Below, piece after piece: positions 12,440 to 23,789 of a stretch of 64,000 nucleotides of DNA (its first letter is position 1; the number at the start of each line of letters is the position of its first letter). Origin of the DNA: Lucinisca nassula (lineage: Eukaryota > Mollusca > Bivalvia > Lucinida > Lucinidae); contig OY757011.1 of assembly GCA_963580285.1 (NCBI GenBank), positions 163,709,406-163,773,405 of the forward strand, read 5' to 3'. The position numbers and the translations under genes were made by a program. A model generated the notes under the pieces. That model was not told the origin of the DNA. It was given only the letters and a program-made list of their open reading frames with translations, and made no database searches.

Positions 12440-12560
12440 AAAATATAGATTGTGGGTGCTTGTTAGAGTCGCCTCGATGAGGCGGTTCTAACGAGTACCC
12501 ACAATCTTTATTTTGAGCAGAAATAGGAAAAATATCCCAATTTTTCATATGAATATTTTC
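12440..12560. mobile_element. Hairpin module 'CTCGTTAGAACCGCCTC', copy 2
   Basis: A palindrome at about 12447-12511 reads GATTGTGGGTGCTTGTTAGA ... GTACCCACAATC with CTCGATGAG in the middle. It is flanked by inverted words TATTTCTG(T)TC(T)AAAATA and TTTTGAGCAGAAATA. The same hairpin and flanks occur at 19.49-19.58 and 50.17-50.28 kb, and the core alone inside the MITE at 5.75 kb. Confidence 0.75.
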
Positions 12561-12734
12561 GTGTGTTTTTCCGGCGGTAAACTTTAAATGCATTTATATA
12601 GGCATGCTTTCGTAATGTTGGCATGTCGACTTGGCACGACCATTTAGACTCCGTCTAAATGAAAGCATGGTCTAGTGTAAATATAATGTGCGAACCTAAA
12701 TTTCACTAAACCGCCCAAATGGTTCTTAACTTAT

Positions 12735-13410
12735 GGAGTTTTTTTTCTCAAAATTGAGTCAAAAGTTAATCAGTCCATCTACGCATTACTAGCGGTCTGA
12801 TTGTCAAACAGCAAGGGTCTAGCTCGTACCGATTTTGAAATATTATGCTTCCAAGATTTACAAAGGGACATAACTCATGAAGTATGTTTAATTTTCTTTT
12901 CAAAAGTTCGACCTTGACCTTTGACCTACTTTAAAGATAATATAATAACACTGGCTATAACTTTTGAACCGTTCGAGATAGAACCTTCATATTTGGACTG
13001 TAGGTTCCTTGTGACAAGAGCTTTACATTTATACAAAAATGTTTGACCTGTGACCTTGACCATTGACCTACTTTAAAGAAAAAAATAACATTGGCCATAA
13101 CTTTTGAACCGTTTGAGATAGAGCCTTCGTATTTAGCCTGTTGGTTTCTTGTGACAAGAGCTTCACATTCATACAAAAAATCTTGACCTGTGACCTTGAC
13201 CTCGACCTGTGACCTACTTTAAAGAGAAAAATAACAATTGGCCACAACTTTTGAACCATTTGAGATAGAGAGTTCATATTTTGCATGTAGGTTCTTTGTT
13301 ACAAGGGCTTCCCAACTCAAACAAAAAATGTTGACCTGTGACCTTCTATGAAGAAACAAATGACCTTGCCCGGGGACATGTTCGTGTTTCACAAACACAT
13401 CTTGTTGAGA
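12735..13410 (+). repeat. Tandem-core element, ~125-140-bp unit
   Basis: Four units share AACTTTTGAACCGTTTGAGA, TAGAGCCTTC, TTCCTTGTGACAAGAGCTT and TTGACCTGTGACCTTGACC. The element ends in GCCCGGGGACATGTTCGTG, TTTCACAAACACATCTTG, exactly as the larger copy at 47.7-49.07 kb does. It is non-coding. Confidence 0.78.
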
Positions 13411-15439
13411 TTTGTCATCCGACTTGAGATAAATGACTCTTAAGTCTAGCTGTTGTTTGTCTGTTTATCCCTAACTGTCCATTTAAACAGCAAAGGTTTT
13501 CTCTAGGAGCAGTCAAAAACACTTGAGAATACTTCCAGTAGAAATATTTAGTTTCAGTATTTGTATCTGCACCAGGAACAAGACAACGTATCTTTTTGTA
13601 TAGCCCCTATGAACGAGAATATACAGCTTCTTGAGGTTATGCTCGAAGACTTTTTGAATAACTGTCTTTTATAAATCATATGTTAGTATCAGTATTCCAA
13701 ACCTGCATGTGATCTTGATTCTGTTGTCTATATCTTTGTATAGGTTTCGCCCTTCATTTACCTGTCTGGGCAGTTACTGGAGTGATTACAAAGCAGATAT
13801 ATAAGGTATCAAGAAACAATTCAAACTGACGATAATGGGATTAGTTATCTAATCACTTATTTAAGATTTTGGAATCTTTGTTGGTTCTGAAAATGATTAC
13901 AAGATCTACAGTTTCTCTTCTGGACCCCATTTATGGTTGCTCAATCCTTTGTTCTATGAAAGCATTGAAGACTTGGCTTGTGGTAGTGGTTGTATTGTGG
14001 ACTGATAAGCCAAATGTCCAAGAAAATAGAGGATACTAGCTGTGTGTGCACACATACCGATGGTTCTTTTTCAAGCAGGACACACACAGTAGTAATCCTT
14101 GACTAGATCATTTTTGTCTTGTATGTCAAACCTGATCAACACATTGTACTTGCTTTTGTGATTTTTGTCTGGATTGAATTTGACCTCTTATCAAATCTTC
14201 TGAGTGTTTATAAACCCAGATTTCAGAATACAAAATCGATATCAGTGTCAGTTTCAAACTTGGGAAGCACTGACCAATAATTACTGTATGTTTCTTTGTT
14301 AGGATAAAAATCCAGTGTACACTAAGACAGCGTATATTTAAGGATTGCGTCTTTGCACATCATCTCAGTATGGCAATGGAAATACTGGATCTTGAATGAC
14401 TTCTGTAAAATAATTAAACGAAGTTCCACATGTTCACAATATTTTTGCTGCTAAGAACAAAAGCAATAAATGTTGTTAAGCCTAATTTGTTAATTAGAAT
14501 ATCTTTTGATTTAGTGTGTTCTAGTATCTACCATTTAGATAGACCACAGTGCATAAATGGAAGACAAATACTAGAAATTCATTCATGCCATTTTAATGGT
14601 TTCTAGGCTAGGTCAACACATGATATATTCATTCTAATTTGCATAAACTCATTTTTATATAATAAGTGTTAGGAATTTTGAAAGCAATGCCTTTCTGTAA
14701 GGTTCTTGGTTGATTTCAACAAAATAGTTAATTTTCGCAAAAACGACCTACATTCATTAAAGGTAAAAAATGACAGTGTTACCGGTTTTGAATTTTCATG
14801 ACATTCAGCATAGCTATAGAGGATACATATGGCAAGTTTTCCTGGTAATATGATATCTTGACAAAGACAAGAACATATTTATCTTTGGAGTTTAACTTGG
14901 CTATTTTTTTTAAATTTGGTTTAAAAAATTACATTTCTGATTATTATTTTATCAGAAAATGTAAACTTTGAATTAATTCAAAAGGTTTTATGTTATCAAA
15001 GGAATGTCTATGGAGTTCTGCATTCAATCCAGTTCACAAATCTTGAAACTTAATAAAACTTCAGATTTAAGACATACTTATTTAGAGACACACATAAGCT
15101 CTTGGAGGGAGTCAGTCAGGGTTGCCTCCTGAGTCCTACTTTCATTTATATAATTTTATAAATACAGTTTCATAGGTTTTATATGATGAGTTATTAATAT
15201 ACTAAGTTTCAAGAAAAAACATACGTGGGCACAACTGAAAGACCCCCAAATTTGCAAATGCGTCGATATGTTGGGGCGGTAAAAGATATTTTGTCATCAC
15301 ATTTGTATATTATCGAACATAATTGGCATAAAACAAGTTGACAGCCATCACACCAACACACGTTTGCTACATCTGCCTATACGCATTCATCACTGGTGAC
15401 CTCCCTCGAAATAAATAAGAACTAGAACAGTGTTTTCAG
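13411..15439. other. 2-kb AT-rich spacer, nothing recognised
   Basis: No ORF of 60 codons on either strand, no repeat of the families found elsewhere and no convincing exon signals. Short exons cannot be excluded by eye. It is the longest apparently single-copy stretch in the left half. Confidence 0.5.
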
Positions 15440-16645
15440 AGGAAAACATATGTCCCCCCACCAGTTTGAAGTCCAGAGCATCTTGACCAGTCTAAGTCCC
15501 TTGGTGACCTTGAAAATTAGGTCAAGGTCACCAAAATCTAATCAGTTCTAGAGACTACCCCACTTATCTTATGTACCGAGTTTAAACCAAATCCATCCAT
15601 TGGTTCAGGAGAAAGAGCACAGGCAAGCTTATTTTTAACAGCCTAAGACCCGTGGTGACCTTGAAAATTGGATCAAGGTCACCAAAATCTAATCAGTCCT
15701 TGAGACCATCCCATTTATCTTATGTACCAAGTCTGAACCAAATCCATCCATTGGTTCAGGAAATAGAGTGCAGACAAGCTTATTTTTAACAATCTAAGTC
15801 CCGTGGTGACCTTGAAAATTAGGTCAAGGTCACCAAAATCTAATCAGTTCTAGAGACTATGCCACTTACTTTATGTACCAAGTTTGAACCAAATCCATCC
15901 ATTTGTTCAGGAGATAGAGTGCAGACAAGCTTATTTTTAACAGTCATAGTCCCGTGGTGACCTTGAAAATTAGGTCAAGGTCACCAAAATCTAATCAGTC
16001 CTTGAGACCATCCCATTTATCTTATGTACCAAGTCTGAACCAAATCCATCCATTGGTTCAGGAGATAGAGTGCAGACAAGCTTATTTTTAACAATCTAAG
16101 TCCCGTGGTGACCTTGAAAATTAGGTCAAGGTCACCAAAATCTCATCAGTTCTAGAGACTATGCCACTTACTTTATGTACCAAGTTTGAACCAAATCCAT
16201 CCATTTGTTCAGGAGATAGAGTGCAGACAAGCTTATTTTTAACAGTCTTAGTCCCGTTGAAAATTAGGTCAAGGTCACCAAAATCTAATCAGTTCTTGAG
16301 ACCATCCCAATTATACTATGTATCAAGTTTGAACAAAATCCATCCATTGGTTCAGGAGATAGAGTGCAGACAAGCTTTTTTGGCCTAAAATTCGACAATG
16401 TTTTGTGCACTGTGACCTTGAAAATTAGACCAAGGTCACCAAAATCTAATCAGTACTTTTCCCCCTCCCAATGGTGTATCTGTGTAAGTTTAATAAAAAT
16501 CCATCCATCCATTCAGGAGATAGAGTGCAGACAAGAGGCAACGCCGACGCCAACGCCGACGCCAACGCCGACGCTGACGCCGACGCCGACAGGATCCGCA
16601 CCAAAACCAATATGTCCCCCTCCCTTTCGGGTGGGGAGACATAAA
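15440..16645 (+). repeat. Tandem-core element, ~158-bp unit, with hexamer tract
   Basis: Six units carry GTGACCTTGAAAATTAGGTC, AAGGTCACCAAAATCTAATC and CCAAATCCATCCATTGGTTC. Each contains the inverted pair GGTGACCTTG/CAAGGTCACC, so every unit can fold. The element opens near ACATATGTCCCCCCACC and closes with an ACGCCG/ACGCCA hexamer tract (16540-16590) and ATATGTCCCCCTCC followed by GGGTGGGGAGACAT, an end hairpin. Confidence 0.82.
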
Positions 16646-17590
16646 TAGAAACAGAACATAAATTCATATTACGAAAATACACACTGAAATAATATGGAGG
16701 AAGGGTGTATCCATGTAAGACATTTCTGCTGGTAAGTATATCTTTGTTTAAAGGTCATAGTATGGACAAAAGACATGGTTACCAAAATAAACTATGAGTT
16801 GATTAAATGCCATAATATTGTAACCAAGCAATGTAAATTCAGTATGGCCTCGAATCGTTGCATCCGCGAATACTTATCTCTTGACTGGGAATTTGCACAG
16901 GCGAAATAAAAATCAAATGAATTAATTTTTCGAGACAGGCTGGCATATACCCAGTTTCGGGTTACGGCATCAAAGTCGCGAATTAAAACCGTGAAAAAAA
17001 GATCAGCTACTTCTCGATTTGTTTTGCGAGAGTGACAAAATTGGAGACTAAAATAGTGCCTGCAAAATAACCGTTTTTCTGGCCTTAGAACCAGAAACGG
17101 TGCATAGAGATTATACATGTCATATATGTACTAAACAATACACTTCTGTATTTAATATTTCACAGAAGCACAGAGATAAAACGGGTTCAGTGAAAACAAC
17201 ATCAACAACCAGGACTCAAGTTAATGGATGTCATTAATGTCCACAAAAAGCAGCTGTCTTGACAATACATATAATTCATCGGCCACCTCCCATGAATCTC
17301 TGCTGTACGCAGGCTCGCCACAGCGAATATTTCTCGGAAATTTTTTTATTCAAAGCAGCACAACCATTTTAAACTTGTAGACCGTCACTGATACCAAGTT
17401 AAACAGTGTAGGTGCCAGGTGAGAACAGGGCTCATATTGGACCGCCTCATCAGGTTCCACACTGTTTGTAGTTATGTTAAACCACTAAAGCGAACAATGG
17501 TCGCATCCGAACCACAGAGATGATAGAGTCCATTTCAGAAACTCAGGGGAAATGGTTGACTCGGTAGCTACCTACATAGAAATTTCTACA
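16646..17590. other. Spacer with one MITE relic
   Basis: No gene recognised. The minus-strand frame of 108 codons at 16792-17118 has no domain, signal or repeat-free context that would support it. 17397-17482 is an imperfect hairpin between GTTAAACAGTGTAGGT and ACACTGTTTGTAGTTATGTTAAAC, related to the core of the TTAA-flanked MITEs. Confidence 0.45.
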
Positions 17591-17591
17591 T

Positions 17592-18695
17592 TATTACCTT
17601 CATAGTTTGCTGCCATTAAAAATAATGTGATTGAATATTGCAACAAAGTCTTTGAAAGGTCAGGGAGAAATCTGTTTTGGTCTATAATAAATTCTAAAGA
17701 AGTTTTAAATAAATTGAAATCTGGACGTTTTCGTGCTTCAAGTCTGCCCACTTATGATTCTTCCACGCATAATAAATTGTTAACTGCAAAACGTTTTAAT
17801 CAGGGTATCGGTATCATAAACTACGCCAAGCCTTTTTTAAATTTTATAGTCGCCATTCCGATTTAATTTCTAAATTCAGTGTTAGACTTAAAACTCTTCT
17901 GCAACAAGGTCTATCGGAACCCGAATTTTATGGTGGGTTAGTATATAAATTCAGAAGATTATGTACTTGCAATGATTTCAGTACCCAATTCGTAAAATCT
18001 TTCTTCGGTATAAAACATAAATATTATACGACCGATTGCATGCCTGGTAGACAACCCAATCAGGGTTGATAACTTTGCTGCTCTCTTTAATTGCAAGCCG
18101 GCGTGTCAGGCCTCAGATTCTATGACGGTTCCAGCGTAAAGGGTTATGCAATGTTAGTTGGTACCTGGTGCTCTGTTTCTGGTTGGGCCCATCGGAGTCT
18201 AACTGTTGGTTTTCTTTTGCTCCAGCATTTCAGTGGTTTCTTGTTGTCGAGTCTCACTGTTGTTTCATCTCTGTTTTTTTTTATTTTTGTGTTTTCGGAG
18301 ATATTGCACTGATGAGTTAGGAAGCCTTCATGCAGACTGAACACATTATTTGTCTAAATCAATCGCGACGGAATCAAGGGCGAGGATTGCGGCCGCCTAA
18401 AATCGATTTAAGCCCCAAAATGAAATTCGTTTCACTGACCGTTCCAAGTCGGTTCTTCTGTCGCGGTTTATTTTTGTTGTGGTTTGACTTTGAGTATGTG
18501 TATCGCTAAAATGTTTTTGTTTTGGATAGCCAAATTGCCATTTTGTGGGAAAGTAACTATCCTTTTGGCTTTCCTCTATTGATGTTTCCATTAGGGTCTA
18601 GGTATTTAATGTTTGTGTTTCTCTCCCTTTGGTGTCTCTGATGGGTTGTGTTGATTAATTGTATCGATTCCTGATCATTGCCTTCACTTCTTTTT
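17592..18695 (+). pseudogene. Penelope-like element copy A, internally deleted
   Basis: Fragments of the reverse transcriptase seen intact-ish at 20.9-22.1 kb: 'NLFWSIINSKEVLNKLKSGR' and 'FRASSLPTYD' near 17665-17755 join directly to 'NKLLTAK' at 17770, so motifs A to C, including the catalytic aspartates, are deleted. C-terminal pieces 'LLQQGLSEPEFYGG' and 'LVYKFRR' follow in another frame, then a ~580-bp non-coding 3' end (18115-18695) with GGGCCCATCGGAGTCTAACT and the terminal CGATTCCTGATCATTGCCTT. It is dead. It lies head-to-tail with copy B immediately downstream. Confidence 0.8.
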
Positions 18696-18776
18696 TTACA
18701 AAAATCGGTTAAAGAAATGAACTTCAGAAAGGATGGATAACTTAAATACATTGACATTTTAGACAGTTTGTCATAA

Positions 18777-18989
18777 ATGAAATGCATAATATATCATTTT
18801 TGCAATAAGCTTGAAAACTCAGAATTCTATATAGGCCAAACGGGTGGAAAACTACGCACACGGCCTACAATTCATGCAGGACAACTTAATGATCCCTCAA
18901 CAAGAATGATACCTTTAAGTGCTCATTTCGAAGAATGTTGCAACACGGAACCTTTAGTCCAAATGTTCCAATTTTTCAATCAACAATGA
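18777..18989 (+). pseudogene. GIY-YIG endonuclease fragment of a Penelope-like element
   Basis: A 70-residue frame contains 'CIIYHFCNKLENSEFYIGQT' and 'GGKLRTRPTIHAGQL', then 'MIPLSAHFEECC'. This is the GIY-YIG nuclease pattern: an IIYHF strand replaces GIY, YIGQTG is the YIG motif, and LRTR supplies the arginine. The following conserved RRAKE-type glutamate segment is missing, since the frame stops after 'QMFQFFNQQ'. GIY-YIG nucleases nick target DNA for Penelope-like retroelements. It starts about 80 bp after the 3' end of copy A and lies upstream of the reverse transcriptase of copy B, an order discussed in the findings. It is a fragment without a visible upstream zinc-binding cysteine set. 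Confidence 0.75.
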
Positions 18990-19484
18990 TAGCGCTTCCG
19001 CTAGGTTTAACAAAGAAAATTATTTCATTAAGTGTCATTTCATTAGTATAAATTCTTATACAAAACTGTAACTGAAAAAAAGTCAATGAAATATTGTTTA
19101 CAGTAAGTGTTATAAACTCAAATTAAATGCTACACATTAATAAGACCTAAAAAAGTAGGCGTGTTTCCGCAACCCGACGACCCTGCTTTCCCCCCACCCT
19201 GACCCTACTATTTTTATCAATAAAAGAAAAAAATAAAAATTAAAGCACCGACCCTACCATTTTCAATTTCCGACCCTATCAAGTGTCGTCTTTGCATTTT
19301 CCAATAGTAATTTCGCGTTTTAAGTACATTTTTGTAGTTTTTGGCATTTGTACCTACCAAAATACAGAGCTGACATTTTTCATTACGACAATACACCCGT
19401 GCGACATATTTTATTTTCCCATCTCCAAAATGACCACTTTTTCTGATAAAAATCCGTGATATTTTTCTTACTGCAAACATAGAC

Positions 19485-19640
19485 ATAGGTTGTGGAAGCT
19501 CGTTAGAATCGCCTTATTGAGGTGGTTCTAACGAGTACACAAAACCTATGTCTTGGAGCAAAAATAAGAAAAATAATGTACACACCCATTAACCCCAGTT
19601 TTCTCTATATAAAGTAGGGTATGGGGGGGGGGGGTGGTCT
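19485..19640. mobile_element. Hairpin module copy 3 with adjoining TIR-like end
   Basis: The palindrome reads ACATAGGTTGTGGAAGCTCG, TTAGAATCGCC and back to CGAGTACACAAAACCTATGT. It is followed by GAGCAAAAATAAGAAAAATA and then AACCCCAGTTTTCTCTATAT, matching the TIR of the element at 10999. A G-run of 13-14 lies at about 19621-19634. Confidence 0.65.
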
Positions 19641-20261
19641 TCATTTCATGGATTTGTTCACATGATATGAGCATCTTAAATGAATGATGATATACAGTGC
19701 AAGTCTCAACATGACAATTTTATTAACAAAACACATGAACAAAAACAAAAACACATAAAAAATACTGGCCATGCCCTTGTTTTTTTTTTCTGGAGAAAAA
19801 ATGAAAATACTAAAAAGAAGTTTCTCTTACCTACCAACCAAAATTTTTTTCAGCATGTTAGTATGAAAACAGCTATTTTTACGCCTAAGAAACAACTGCC
19901 GCCATTACGGTAGCATGTATTTCTATGTTAGAGGTGTCTTAAGCAATTGATAACTGATAACGTAACCTTTTTCTAACGTCACTACAATACTGATGTGTTG
20001 TTAAACGAAACGCGTTTGGTTTTTTTACCATTAAAGAAACTACCATTAAGGATAGTCTGCAACTAACATGGCTGAAATAGCTCAATATGCACATAAAAAG
20101 AAACTATGAAGTTGGGCATTTTGCTATGGTCCCAGAGTTTTGTTTTCTAATTAGTATAAAAATAACGGGGACAAAGTTTCCTCATGACCAAATCTGAATT
20201 ACTATATAGAGAGAAATATAAAATAAATATTGCAAAATATGCTTAATTTGTTTCAGAATTA

Positions 20262-22091
20262 AGTTTGCTGTCTGTGTTACAGAAGGCCAAGACAAGCTTC
20301 CTACGTTATATTGGCTACCTAAACTTCATAAAAGACCATACAAAGCACGGTTTATTGCAAATTGAAGCTATTGTACCACCACTGAACTCTCCAAATTATT
20401 AACTTCATGCTTTACTGCCATCAAAAAACATGTGATAAAATATTGCGACAAAGTAGAAGTAAAACAAAGATCAGGAATCGATACAATTAACTTACTCCAT
20501 CCATCAAAGACACCAAAGGGAAAGAAACATAAACATGAAGCGACCATAATGGAAACCTAAACAAAGGAAGGCCATAAGGACAGTTACTTTCCCACAAAAT
20601 GGCCAAATGGCCATCCAGAATAAAAATACACAAGTGATACATACAGTAAGTAACAAACAACAACATAAATAAACCGCCACAGCAGAACCGCCTTGGAACG
20701 GTCAGTCCGCATGAAGGCTTCCTAACTCATCAGTGTAACATCTCCGAGAACATACAAAAAAAAAAAAAAAAAAAAAAAAAATACAGAGATGAAACAAGGT
20801 TGAGGACTCGACAGCATACAACAACAGAATTGCTGGAGCAAAAGAAAACCAACAGTTTAGACTCCGAGGGGCCCGACCAAAAACGGAGTCTTCGAAAGAT
20901 CAGGTAGAAATTTGTTTTGGCCTATAAAACTTCTAATGAAGTTTTAAATAAATTGAAATCCACGCGTTTTCGTGCTTCAAGTCTGTCTACTTATGATTTT
21001 TCCACCCTTTACACTACACTACCTCATAATTTTATAAAAGAAAAACTTAATGATTTAATTGAATGGGCATTTCATTGGGAAGACTCCCTCTATCTTGCAT
21101 GTAATGAAAGAAATGCTTTTTTCACTTCTTTATAGTTTATGGTCTTGTCAGAAAGTGTGTGAAGCTCTCACCTTTCTACTTGACAATATCTAAATAAAAT
21201 TTGGTACTAAGTTTAGTGACAGTTTGTGGGTATTCCGAGGGGTACTTATTGCGCACCACTTGTGGCTGATCTGTTTTTGTTTTGTTATGAGAGAGACTTC
21301 ATGATGTCCCTTTCTGCTGAGAACCAGTCTGAAATCATTGAATCTTTTAGCTCTACTTCTAGATATTTGGATGATTTATTAAATATTGATAATGCTTATT
21401 TCGATGGTTTGATCAGTCAGATTTACCCCCCCCTTCCCCCCAGAACTTCAGTTAAATAAAGCAAATTTTTCTGATACCGCGGCCCCGTTTTTGAATTTAC
21501 ATCTATCTATTGTAGATGGGTTTGTTTCGAGCAAAAGTTATGATAAGTGCGATGATTTTGATTTTGAGATTGTAAATTTTCCTTTTTTGGATGGTGATGT
21601 TCATCGTGCGCCATCCTATGGCGTTTATATTTCGCATTTAATTCGGTTTACCAGAGTGTGTAGTCATGTAACTGACTTCAACACTCGTAATAAATTATTA
21701 ACGGCTAAACTTCTTAATCTGGGTTATCGGTACCATAATCTACGCAAAGCCTTTTCAAAATATTATAGACGCCATTCTGATTTAATTTCAAAATTCAATA
21801 TTGGACTTAAACCTCTTCTGCAACAAGATCTATGGGAACCCGAAATTTTATGGTGACTTAGTATATAAATTCAGAAAAATATATAACCGCAATGACTTCA
21901 GCACCCAATTTCGTAAAATCATTCTTCGATATAAAAAGATTGGGTACAACATAAATGTTATACGACAGACTGCATGCATGGTAGTTAATCCAATCACGGT
22001 TGACAACTTTGCTTTCCTCTTTAATTTCACGCTGGTGTGTCAGGCCTCAGATTCTATGACGGTTTCAACGAAAAGGCTTATTGAGAATTAG
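20262..22091 (+). pseudogene. Penelope-type reverse transcriptase, inactivated
   Basis: In order: the fingers block 'LYWLPKLHKRPYKARFIAN' (about 20294-20350), a stop codon, 'TELSKLLTSC', an inserted minus-strand fragment (20455-20889), then 'FRASSLSTYDFSTLYTTLPH' with motif A (20962-21030). Motif B' is 'GIPRGTYCAPLVADLF' (21229-21276) and motif C is 'YLDDLL' with both catalytic aspartates (near 21364). The thumb region 'FPFLDGDVHRAPSYGVYISH' and 'YRYHNLRKAFSKYYRRH' follows to 'QTACMVVNPITVDNF'. DFS-LYT in motif A and the KLHKRP fingers fit Penelope-like rather than LINE enzymes. Inactivating lesions are at least one nonsense codon and three frameshifts (before motif B', in the C-run near 21430, and near 21843). 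No GIY-YIG domain follows. Confidence 0.85.
20455..20889 (-). mobile_element. 5'-truncated 3' end of the same family inserted in the RT
   Basis: On the minus strand this is the family's 3' region, ending outward in AGAAGTAAAACAAAGATCAG. It interrupts the reverse transcriptase between GACAAAGT and TTCGAAAGATCAGG. In copy A (17640-17665) the corresponding words are continuous. A 26-base A-run lies at 20756-20781. No clear target duplication is visible. Confidence 0.75.
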
Positions 22092-22672
22092 AGAGATCTA
22101 ATCCAAGGTAATGTTGGTTGGTGCCTGATGCTCTGTCTCTGGTCGGGCCCATCGGAGTCTAACTGTTCGTTTTCTTTTGCTCGAGCATTTCAGTGGTTTC
22201 TTGATGTCGAGTCCTCACCGTTGTCTCACCTCTGTGGTTGTTTGATTATTTGTGTTCACGGAGATGTTGCACTGATGAGTTAGGAGGCCTTCATGCGGAC
22301 TGAACAAATTATTTGTCTAAATCGCGACGGAAGTAAGGGTGAGAATTGTGGCCACGTAAAATCGATTTAACCCTCCCCCCATCCCCCAGAGGAATTCGTT
22401 TCCGCTGACCGTTCCAAGGCGGTTCTTCTGTCGTGGTTTACTTTTGTTATGGTCTGTCTTTAGGTGTTTGTGTCGCTTATCTTATTTTATTTTGGATAGC
22501 CTATTGGCCATTTTGTGGGAAACTAACTGTCCTTTTGGCTTTCCGCTGTTGGTGTTTCATTAAGGTCTGTTGTTTCATGTTTGCGTGCCTTTCCCTTTGG
22601 TGTCTCTGATGGGAGCTGTGGGTTGACTGTATCGATTCCTGATCATTGCCTCCACTTCTATTTTAGAACCAA
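22092..22672 (+). mobile_element. Non-coding 3' region of Penelope-like copy B
   Basis: This is the reference copy of a ~580-bp 3' region also found at 11.7, 18.1, 20.5, 25.4, 26.1 and 63.4 kb. Marker words are GATGCTCTGTCTCTGGTCGG, TTGCACTGATGAGTTAGGAG, TGACCGTTCCAAGGCGGTTC and the terminal ATCGATTCCTGATCATTGCC. Its repeated survival without the coding part indicates 5'-truncated insertion. Confidence 0.8.
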
Positions 22673-23789
22673 CTTGTCTGTGAAAAAATAAAAATGATAC
22701 TGTAACTGGTATATGAGTAATTACACAGGGACGGTGCATCGGGACATATTTTTTTATTTCATAAAACAGCTCATAAAGCGAATATTCAATTTTTGTTCAC
22801 GTGGTGTGTAAAAAATTTCGAAACAAAATCCATCACTGATGAACTATTAGGGGCAAGTTTGCATGTTCGTATTGACGAAACTATGACGGGATAAAACCTG
22901 ATACCCCAGATATACATCATTCTTTAAAATAACTCCATTCGATTTTCACAGAAGAAAAATCAATTACAAACAATTCATCAATTTATTTCGCACGTTATTT
23001 TGTGTAGCCTTTTCGTCATGGCATTATTATGCCAAGGCACTTTTTTATCCGTGAAAGATCGTGTGATTTTATGTCATTTTACATTATTGCAATAAATTAA
23101 TATTCGTTATGAAATTTTCTATTAGAATTCCAAGAGCCGTCACCGGGCACGTAAAAATATTTTGTTGAATAAATACTTTTGAAACTACTTTTTCACGCGC
23201 AATTTCTGTAATAGTCCCCTCCTTTTAGTCAATTGCTTGTATCCGGATGAAATCGAATACAACAATTTTTAAACATGGTGACTTTTCACAATAGGTTTGC
23301 CATCGTTTGAAACGGGAGAAATGTATCGAGGAAAAGTGCTTCAGGGTAGCAAATATTAACTTTGGCAGCATTTCAAGCTAAATTTATGTCCTGCTCGCGA
23401 ACGCTCATAAACAGCATTTGGACCGGTCGTCAAAGAAGAGTGATGATAGTAAACGCCCAAAGGCGTAGTCAATGTACGTTGCCGCAGATATGAAGCCGGT
23501 AACCTGATTTATGTCACAAACTGTCAACTTTTCATGGAGGGATATTTATAATTGTCTGAGCGATGAGTTTCAAGTGATTTTTTTTTTCAATATTTCTCTT
23601 TCAACCACAACCGTTTTGGTGCCTTTCACCTTTGCACATGAAGTGAGTAATTTTGCAACCCCTTATCAATATACTGTATATCGATCCGTCAGTATTTTAT
23701 GAGTTGTTGATTAGACACGTGTGAGACGCACACTTCGCCATCTAGTTTTACACTATTGTTACACACCATTAAGCATAATTGCATTGCTT
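22673..23789. other. Spacer without recognised feature
   Basis: Apparently single-copy AT-rich sequence. The frame of 63 codons at 23511-23702 has no recognisable domain. No repeat of the neighbouring families is seen. Confidence 0.45.

Larger units (their letters stand above)
18710..22672 (+). mobile_element. Penelope-like element copy B (EN fragment, broken RT, 3' end)
   Basis: Proposed extent of one old element: endonuclease fragment at 18777-18989, a ~1.27-kb degenerate stretch that has taken up a hairpin module (19.49-19.64 kb), reverse transcriptase at 20262-22091 and the family's 3' end to GATCATTGCCTCCACTTCTA at 22672. The left border is uncertain, and the endonuclease and reverse transcriptase could instead belong to different insertions. 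Confidence 0.5.

Noticed and set aside
16792..17118. 108-codon ORF on the minus strand
   Set aside because: No domain, signal peptide or homologous copy recognised. Length is within chance for this amount of DNA.
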